From Bacillota bacterium (lineage in GTDB: Bacteria; Bacillota_E; Sulfobacillia; Sulfobacillales; Sulfobacillaceae), in contig JAKADJ010000125.1 of the NCBI GenBank assembly GCA_021820645.1, forward strand, positions 1 to 6,736: DNA of 6,736 bases. The letters run 5' to 3'. Each line of letters opens with the position of its first letter. The stretch's first letter is position 1. Shown here piece after piece: positions 6,644 to 6,736 of this stretch. A program made the translations under genes and the position numbers. Under the pieces are notes generated by a model, which saw only the letters and a list, made by a program, of their open reading frames with translations, was not told the DNA's origin and ran no database searches.

Positions 6644-6650
6644 GGGAGGT
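6644..6650 (+). promoter_or_regulatory. ribosome binding site of the zinc-ribbon gene
   Basis: GGGAGGT lies 7 bases before ATG 6658 and 10 before ATG 6661. It sits in the loop of a small potential hairpin, GACC-GGGA-GGTC (6640-6651), which could mask it, though a 4-bp stem is weak. Confidence 0.7.
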
Positions 6651-6657
6651 CACCGCC

Positions 6658-6736
6658 ATGATGACGTTCATGATTTGCCCACGTTGCCGTGCGGCGCATT
6701 TGCGCGTACTCGAGAATCGCGTGACACACGACCAAT
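6658..6736 (+). CDS. zinc-ribbon protein, NrdR-like N-terminus, truncated by the window end
   Basis: The frame opens at ATG 6658 (or the adjacent ATG 6661) behind a good ribosome binding site, and 26 codons are visible. After MMTFMI it reads CPRCRAAHLRVLENR. This aligns without gaps to the first zinc knuckle of NrdR, C-P-x-C-x5-R-V-x-D-S-R. NrdR is the zinc-finger/ATP-cone repressor of ribonucleotide reductase genes. Differences from the usual form are Leu in place of Thr before R-V, Glu-Asn in place of Asp-Ser, and about four extra residues at the N-terminus. The second Cys pair and the ATP-cone would lie beyond the window, so it could equally be another zinc-ribbon protein. It follows the transporter by 58 bp on the same strand with no clear terminator between them. 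An AT-rich TTTAAT at 6622-6627 could be a -10 element but has no convincing -35. Confidence 0.55.
   Translation, partial: MMTFMICPRCRAAHLRVLENRVTHDQ

Noticed and set aside
6619..6651. Small hairpins between the MFS stop and the zinc-ribbon gene (AGGAT/ATCCT and GACC/GGTC)
   Set aside because: Stems of 4-5 bp without a T-run are too weak to call a terminator or riboswitch.
1..6736. CRISPR array, tRNA/rRNA genes, insertion sequence ends, toxin-antitoxin or prophage genes
   Set aside because: I saw no regularly spaced repeats, cloverleaf-like segments, transposase motifs or phage proteins on either strand.

Overview
This window looks like ordinary chromosome from a Gram-positive-type bacterium. 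The ribosome binding sites are strong and Firmicute-like (a perfect AAGGAGG before a GTG start, GGGAGGTG and GGGAGGT elsewhere), and GC content is moderate, roughly 50-55 % by eye. The gene mix would fit an acidophilic or thermophilic Firmicute such as Sulfobacillus. That lineage is an inference from overall character, not a demonstrated match.

Layout. (1) Bases 1-102 are the last 33 codons of an alpha/beta-hydrolase on the + strand. A 14-bp perfect hairpin (117-150) follows. (2) 231-1643 (+) is a complete 470-residue FAD-linked oxidoreductase of the berberine-bridge-enzyme (BBE-like) type, carrying both predicted covalent flavin attachment residues. Its stop codon lies in the loop of a 12-bp hairpin (1624-1659) that separates it from the next, convergent gene. 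(3) 1704-4862 (-) is a large 1052-residue Asp-box/BNR-repeat beta-propeller protein of the sortilin/VPS10-like bacterial 'glycosyl hydrolase' family. It begins at a GTG and has no visible signal peptide. (4) 4863-5141 is a 279-bp gap between the divergent genes. It contains a coding-like 72-codon reading frame on the - strand, broken by one TAG, that would end just before the propeller gene's ribosome binding site. It also contains a weak promoter candidate and GATC-rich inverted repeats. (5) 5142-6599 (+) is a 485-residue, 14-helix DHA2-type MFS exporter. (6) 6658 to the window end (+) is the start of a zinc-ribbon protein whose first residues align with the NrdR zinc finger.

How the parts relate. 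Nothing ties the genes into one pathway. The hydrolase and the flavoprotein point the same way but are separated by a strong hairpin. The propeller gene is convergent with the flavoprotein and divergent from the transporter. The transporter and the zinc-ribbon gene are 58 bp apart with no clear terminator between them, so they may be co-transcribed. I see no tRNA, rRNA, CRISPR, insertion sequence or prophage signal. I did not find a convincing new multi-gene system. The items most worth a second look are the interrupted small reading frame at 4888-5106, the unusual U-less hairpins, the unsecreted propeller protein and the NrdR-like start at the right edge.
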